From contig NZ_CP097322.1 in NCBI RefSeq assembly GCF_023515955.1, forward strand, positions 4,760,501 to 4,824,500: 64,000 nt of DNA. The letters run 5' to 3'. Shown piece by piece: positions 59,458 to 64,000 of this stretch; position 1 is the first letter of the stretch; each line of letters opens with the position of its first letter. Both the position numbers and the translations under genes were made by a program. The notes below the pieces were generated by a model. The model was given only the letters and a program-made list of their open reading frames with translations, was not told the origin of the DNA and searched no databases. This stretch comes from Streptomyces sp. RerS4. GTDB taxonomy: Bacteria; Actinomycetota; Actinomycetes; Streptomycetales; Streptomycetaceae.

Positions 59458-60761
59458 ATGCACCGTCCGCGGCGAGAGGTACAGGCGATGGGCCAAGCGA
59501 TGACGAGCGTTCCCCGGCTGCCCGCGCACCGACCGCCGCGCGAACCCGTCCCGCACGCCCGCCACGCCCCCTGGCCCTACACCCGGCTCGACGTGCCCGC
59601 CCTGCGCGCGGCGGGCCACCGACCCCACCCGATACGGCAGTTCGTGCTCAAGACCCACAGCCGCTGCAACCTCGCCTGCACCTACTGCTACGTCTACGCC
59701 ATGGCCGACCAGAGCTGGCGCACCCGCCCCGCGGTCATGGCCCCCGCCACCGCCGCGCGCGCCGCCGAGCGGATCGCCGAGCACGCCGCCGCCCACGACC
59801 TGACCCGCGTCGACCTCGTCCTGCACGGCGGTGAGCCCCTCCTCGCCGCGCCCGACCGGCTGGCCGCGCCCGTGGAGGCCGTACGGGCCGCCCTGGCCCG
59901 CCACGCGCCCCGCACCCGGCTCACCGCGAGCGTGCAGACCAACGCCACCCTCCTCACCCGCCCCGCATCGCCGCCCTCGCGGCCGCCGGCATCCGCGTCG
60001 GCGTCAGCCTCGACGGCGGGCTCCCCGCGCACAACGCGCGCCGCGTGGACCACGCGGGCCGGCCCGCGTTCGACGCCGTCGCCCGCGGCCTGCGCCTGCT
60101 CGCCCGCCACCCCGCCGGCTACGCCGGGCTGCTGTGCGTCGTGGACATCGCCCAGGACCCGGTGGAGACGTACGAGTCCCTGCTCGCGTTCGCCCCGCCC
60201 GCCCTCGGCCTGCTGCTGCCGCTGGCCAACCGGTCCGCCCCGCCGCCCGGCCACACCGAGGCCGGGACCCCGTACGGGGACTGGCTCGTCGCCGTCTTCG
60301 ACCGCTGGTGGCACGACGGGGCGCGGCGCACCCGCGTCCGCGTCTTCGAGGAGGTCATCGCGCTGCTGCTGGGCCTGCCGGCCGCCACCGAGACCCTGGG
60401 GCTCGCGCCCGTCACCACCGCCGTCGTGGAGAGCGACGGCAGCATCGAACAGGCCGACTCCCTGAAGTCCGCGTACGAAGGGGCCGCCACGACCGGCATG
60501 ACCGTCGACACCCACAGCTTCGACCAACTCCTCGACCACCCCGGCTTCGTCGCCCGCCAACTCGGCCGGGACGCCCTCGCGGACGACTGCCGGGCCTGCG
60601 AACTCGTGGAGGTGTGCGGCGGCGGCCACTACCCGCACCGCTACCGCGAGGGGGAGGGCTTCCGGCAGCCGTCCGTGTACTGCGCCGACCTCCAGCGGCT
60701 CATCCGACACATCGCCGACGCGCTGCACACCGCCGCCACGACGGGACGGGCCGCCTCATGA
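59458..60761 (+). pseudogene. fxsB: Radical SAM/SPASM cyclophane-forming maturase FxsB, one frameshift
   Basis: Radical SAM core with cluster motif CNLACTYC in THSRCNLACTYCYVYAM (CxxxCxxC) and DLVLHGGEPLL. At about 59962 the signal moves to the -1 frame (RIAALAAAGIRVGVSLDGGL) and continues to the stop at 60761. The C-terminal auxiliary-cluster cysteines are in DDCRACELVEVCGGGHYPHRY and SVYC. Adding one base in ACCCGCCCCGC restores about 434 residues. As written, translation stops at 60465 with nonsense sequence. ATG 59488 (GAGAGG upstream) is an alternative start. It overlaps the HExxH gene (ATGA). Confidence 0.83.
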
Positions 60762-62131
60762 CCCACCGCTCCGACACGACCCACCGCACCGACCTCGCCG
60801 TCCCGACCCCGCGCGCCCCCCAGGCCGCCACCACCACCGCCACTCCCGGCCTCACCGACCCCGGAACCCCCGGCACCCTCGACGCCTTCGCCGTCAGCTC
60901 CCGCACCCTGCGCGCCCTCGCCTCCACCGAACCCACCCCCGAGGGCACCCGCCTCGTGCGCGACGTACGCCGCTCCAAGCGGCTGCTCCTGCTGCGCGCC
61001 GTCCTCGACGCCGCCCCCGATGGCCCCGGCGGGGAGACCGGCGAACGCTGGGCGCTCCTGGAGGAGGCCGAACGCCAGGACCCCGACGCCGTGCGCGACG
61101 TCCTGCACTACCCCGCCACCGGCGTCTGGGCCGAGGAGACCCTGCGCCGGCTGCACGCCCCGTACGGACCGGCCCCCGACCTCGCCCACCTCGGGGCCCT
61201 CGCCGTGGCCGCCGCGCTGCGCGCCGGGATCGGCTTCAAGACCACCCTGCGGCCCGTCAACGGCCGCCTGGTCCTGCCCACCCTCGGCCTGCTGCGCCCC
61301 GAGCGCCCCGGCCCGCTCGCCCTGACCGAACGTTCCTGGGAGGCCGCCGACGTCGTCCCCCTGCACCCCCTGCCCGGAGGCCGCGCCTCCCTCGACGACC
61401 TCGACCCCTACCGCGTCGGACCCCCCGGCCACCCCGAAGGCGGCCGGCTCGAACCCGTCCGCGCCGCCCGCCGGCTCACCCCCAAGGGGCACAAGCGCTG
61501 GGACATCCAGTGGTCCGGCGCCCTCACCCTGCTGGAGCGCTACGACTCCACCCGCGCCGAGGAAGTGGGCGCCCTGCTGCGCTCCGTCGTCCCCCTGGCC
61601 GGCGGCTCCCGCTCCACCGGCGCCACCCTGCCCGCCGCCGCCGGCTCCCTGCTGGCCCGCGCCCAGCCCCCGCCCGCCCTGGCCGCGACCCTGGTCCACG
61701 AGGTGCAGCACGGCAAACTCGCCGCGCTGGCCGACATCCTCACCCTGCACACCGCCGACCGCACCCCCCGCCACTGGGCGCCCTGGCGGGAGGACCCGCG
61801 CCCGTTGGAGGGGCTGCTCCACGGCACGTACGCCCACCTGGCCCTCGCCGGGTACTGGCAGCGCGCCGCCCTGTACGGGGCGCGCGGCGCCTGGGCCCAG
61901 CACGCCCGCGTCCGCGCGCAGGTCGCCGCCGTCCTGCCCGCCCTGCGCGCCGACCCGCACCTGACCGTCACCGGGCGGGAGTTCGTCGACGGCATGGCCC
62001 GCGCCGAGCGCGCCATGGACGAACTGCCGCCGCCCGGCGACCAACACGCCACGGCCCGCCGCGCCCTCGATCGGGAACGCCGCGCCTGGTACGCGGCACA
62101 CCCCGAACTGGCCCCGTCCCGACACGGCTGA
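60758..62131 (+). CDS. HExxH-motif putative peptide-modification protein of the FxSxx-COOH system
   Basis: 457 residues. A helix-rich protein with LVHEVQHGKLAAL (HExxH) at about residue 310, and no signal peptide. Stand-alone versions accompany FxsB; in other systems the same domain is fused to the radical SAM enzyme in inactivated form. Some relatives of this fold are alpha-ketoglutarate-dependent peptide beta-hydroxylases and not proteases, so a second modification of the peptide is as likely as cleavage. ATG 60758 overlaps the fxsB stop. Confidence 0.83.
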   Translation: MTHRSDTTHRTDLAVPTPRAPQAATTTATPGLTDPGTPGTLDAFAVSSRTLRALASTEPTPEGTRLVRDVRRSKRLLLLRAVLDAAPDGPGGETGERWALLEEAERQDPDAVRDVLHYPATGVWAEETLRRLHAPYGPAPDLAHLGALAVAAALRAGIGFKTTLRPVNGRLVLPTLGLLRPERPGPLALTERSWEAADVVPLHPLPGGRASLDDLDPYRVGPPGHPEGGRLEPVRAARRLTPKGHKRWDIQWSGALTLLERYDSTRAEEVGALLRSVVPLAGGSRSTGATLPAAAGSLLARAQPPPALAATLVHEVQHGKLAALADILTLHTADRTPRHWAPWREDPRPLEGLLHGTYAHLALAGYWQRAALYGARGAWAQHARVRAQVAAVLPALRADPHLTVTGREFVDGMARAERAMDELPPPGDQHATARRALDRERRAWYAAHPELAPSRHG

Positions 62132-62168
62132 GGAACCCCGCGGCTGCGGTACCTTTCAATCCCGCACC

Positions 62169-62218
62169 GCACCGCACCGTCACCGCGGCGCCCGCACCGC
62201 ACCGTCACCGCGGCGCCC
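62169..62218. repeat. 25-bp perfect tandem duplication upstream of the TIR/NB-ARC gene
   Basis: GCACCGCACCGTCACCGCGG... (25 bases) at 62169-62193 is repeated exactly at 62194-62218. It lies in the 156-base gap, before the ribosome site of the next gene. Confidence 0.88.
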
Positions 62219-62287
62219 GCACCACAGCGCCCCGCCCCACCCCCTCCCACTCCAGTCCACCGCCGGGATTCCAGGGAGACGGCAGCC

Positions 62288-64000
62288 ATGACCGTTACCG
62301 GTACGCGTCACGACCGCGACGGAGCCGCCCAGCCGCAGCGCTTCGTCATCAGCTTCGCGGGCTTCAACCGGCCCTGGGCCGCGTGGATCGCCCACCGCCT
62401 GGAGGAGCACGGCCACCGCGTCGTCCTCGAACGCTGGGACCCCCAGAGCAGCCCCGGTCTGACCGAGGCCCTCGACGACCTGGCACGGGCCGGCGGCCGG
62501 ATCCTCCTCGTCCTCAGCGAGCGCTACTTCTCCCTCGCCGCACAGGCCGACGACGAGTGGAACACCGCCCTGCGCACCGTCACCGAGGCCCACCCCGACC
62601 GGTTCGCCGCCGTCTGCCTCACCGACGCCCCGCTGCCCAGCGCCGTCGCCGCGCTGGAGAAGACCGACCTGTGGGGCCTGGACGCCTACGAGGCCGAGTA
62701 CCGCGTGCTGCGCCGGCTGGAGTTGCCCACCGACCGCATCGGCACGGAGTCCGGCCGGCGCGGGCCCCGCTTCCCCAACGACCCGCCCGAGGTCTGGGGC
62801 CGCGTCCCGCGCCGCAATCCCCGCTTCACCGGCCGCAACGACGTCATCGGCCGGCTGCGGGCCGCCCTCACCGAAGCCCCGCCCGGCGCCTCCACCGTCA
62901 CGCTGCTCGGCCTGTCCGGCGTCGGCAAGACCCAGGTCGCCACCGAGTACGCCTACCGCTTCGCCTCCGAGTACGACGTCGTCTGGTGGGTGCCCGCCGA
63001 GGACCGGCCCACCCTGCGCGAACGCCTCGCCGACCTCGCGCCCGCCCTCGGCCTGCCGCTCGGCGCCGGCAGCTACGGCGAGCAGATCCGGACCGTCCTG
63101 GAGGCACTGCGGCGCGGGTCCCCGTACCACCGCTGGCTGCTCGTCTTCGACGGCTGCGACCACCCCGACGACCTCACCGACCTCCTGCCCTCCGGCGCCG
63201 GCGACGTGATCATCACTTCCCGCAACCGCGAGTGGGCCACCCGCCACACCAGCCTCGTCGAGGTCCCCCTCTACGCCCGCCCCGAGTCGATCACCTTCAT
63301 CCGCCGCCGGGCCCGCCGGCTCACCGGGGAAGAGGCCGACCAACTCGCCGAGGCCCTGGAGGACTACCCCCTGGCCCTCGACCAGACCGCCGGCTGGCTC
63401 GCCGACTCCCCGATCGGCGTCGGCGAGTACCTGAACCTCCTGCAACGCCGGCTCGACTCCCACGAGGCCGTCACCCTCTCCGACGACTACCCGCTGCCCT
63501 TCCCGACCGCGCTGGCGATACTCCTCAACAACGTCCGCGAGAACTTCCCCGACGCCCTCGCCCTGCTGCGGCTGTTCGTGTTCTTCGCGCCCGGCCGGGT
63601 CCCGCTGCGCCTGCTGCGCGAGTTCCCCGCCGACGACGTACCCGAACACCTCGCCGGCATCGTCAACGACCAGATCCGCTGGAACGCCGCCCTCAACAAG
63701 CTCGTCCAGTTCTCCGTCGTCCGCCTGGAGTACTCCGACCTCTCCGTCGAGGAGGGCGGCGGCCTGGAAACCGTCCAACTGCACCGCATGGTCCACAACA
63801 TCGTCCGCGAGAACCTCGCCGAGGACGAGGCCGCACAGCTCTCCCGCGCCGTCCGCCAGGTCCTCGCCGCCGCCGACCCCGGCCGCCCCACCGACTCCCG
63901 GCTGTGGCCCCGCTACGCCGAACTCGTCCCGCACCTGGAATCCGCCGGGGTCCTCACCAGCAGCAACCCCCGCATCCAGAACTTCCTCCTGCACTGCCTG
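62288..64000 (+). CDS. fxsT: TIR-like / NB-ARC (STAND NTPase) protein of the FxSxx-COOH system, 3' end cut by window
   Basis: At least 571 residues; the frame is open at the right edge. TIR-like domain at about 18-140 (RFVISFAGFNRPWAAWIAHRL, RILLVLSERYF), then NB-ARC ATPase: P-loop LLGLSGVGKTQVATEYAYRF (about 206-225), Walker B-like RWLLVFDGCDHPDDL, GSGAG/IITSRN region as DVIITSRNREWA, GxP motif EDYPLALDQTAGWL, and MHD-like QLHRMVHNIV. TPR repeats would be expected beyond the edge. The layout is that of a signal-sensing switch seen in innate-immunity and conflict proteins. Confidence 0.86.
   Translation, partial: MTVTGTRHDRDGAAQPQRFVISFAGFNRPWAAWIAHRLEEHGHRVVLERWDPQSSPGLTEALDDLARAGGRILLVLSERYFSLAAQADDEWNTALRTVTEAHPDRFAAVCLTDAPLPSAVAALEKTDLWGLDAYEAEYRVLRRLELPTDRIGTESGRRGPRFPNDPPEVWGRVPRRNPRFTGRNDVIGRLRAALTEAPPGASTVTLLGLSGVGKTQVATEYAYRFASEYDVVWWVPAEDRPTLRERLADLAPALGLPLGAGSYGEQIRTVLEALRRGSPYHRWLLVFDGCDHPDDLTDLLPSGAGDVIITSRNREWATRHTSLVEVPLYARPESITFIRRRARRLTGEEADQLAEALEDYPLALDQTAGWLADSPIGVGEYLNLLQRRLDSHEAVTLSDDYPLPFPTALAILLNNVRENFPDALALLRLFVFFAPGRVPLRLLREFPADDVPEHLAGIVNDQIRWNAALNKLVQFSVVRLEYSDLSVEEGGGLETVQLHRMVHNIVRENLAEDEAAQLSRAVRQVLAAADPGRPTDSRLWPRYAELVPHLESAGVLTSSNPRIQNFLLHCL

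Noticed and set aside
50168..64000. Lanthipeptide, thiopeptide or NRPS/PKS cluster
   Set aside because: No LanB/C/M, YcaO or carrier/condensation motifs are present; the only RiPP enzymes are the radical SAM and HExxH proteins.

Overview
The window is chromosomal DNA of a Streptomyces or a very close relative. GC content is very high, third codon positions are almost always G or C, and the gene set is the streptomycete sigR-rsrA, nrdAB with a B12 riboswitch, dasR-dasABCD-nagB, wblE, sigH, eshA encapsulin and sodN/sodX set, in an order that (from memory) follows S. coelicolor SCO5216 to about SCO5261. Many genes start with GTG or TTG, overlap the previous gene by four bases (ATGA/GTGA), or look leaderless with a TANNNT box six bases before the start. 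No tRNA, rRNA, CRISPR or transposase gene is visible.

Layout. 1-2.3 kb: an M50-type membrane peptidase, a YedK/HMCES protein and a frame-broken alpha/beta hydrolase. 2.4-3.6 kb: the thiol-stress sigma factor sigR behind its own promoter, and its zinc anti-sigma rsrA. 3.8-6.5 kb: two adjacent membrane HD-GYP-like proteins, the second degenerate. 6.5-12.1 kb: a TPR protein, def, then convergent nrdAB under a cobalamin riboswitch with possible NrdR boxes. 12.1-15.1 kb: a GNAT and cstA-ybdD. 15.3-22.1 kb: chitin/GlcNAc uptake and catabolism (dasR, dasA, dasB, dasC, dasD, nagB) with dre operators. 22.7-28.4 kb: a PdtaS-like kinase behind an orphan dre, wblE, a lipid kinase, and the sigH operon with its anti-sigma gene. 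28.5-33.6 kb: an antiporter, a PLP enzyme, an amidase, and nsrR-hmp for NO defence with two 23-bp NsrR operators. 33.7-36.2 kb: a family 2B encapsulin (EshA) overlapping a polyprenyl synthase, its likely cargo. 36.4-44.1 kb: small enzymes, snapalysin with its LysR regulator, a DUF4097-PadR pair and malic enzyme. 44.6-47.3 kb: a polar amino-acid ABC importer. 47.3-50.1 kb: a methyltransferase, a CGNR protein, and the Ni-SOD pair sodX/sodN.

50.2-64.0 kb is the most unusual part: a co-directional FxSxx-COOH/VMAP-type locus. It holds a trypsin-like protease with a VMAP-like C-terminus, a MoxR ATPase, a vWA/TPR protein of the SAV_2336 type, a short ribosomal peptide (FxsA-like), a radical SAM maturase (FxsB), an HExxH peptide-modification protein, and a TIR-NB-ARC(-TPR) receptor-like protein that runs off the window edge. 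It joins RiPP cyclophane chemistry to conflict- or apoptosis-type signalling parts, and its biological role is not established as far as I know.

A caution that affects the annotation: all nine reading-frame breaks I found (near 1941, 41510, 55410, 55448, 55548, 55780, 56298, 56522 and 59962) fit the loss of one G or C in a GC-rich run. That pattern fits base under-calling better than biological decay, so the broken genes are probably intact in the organism.
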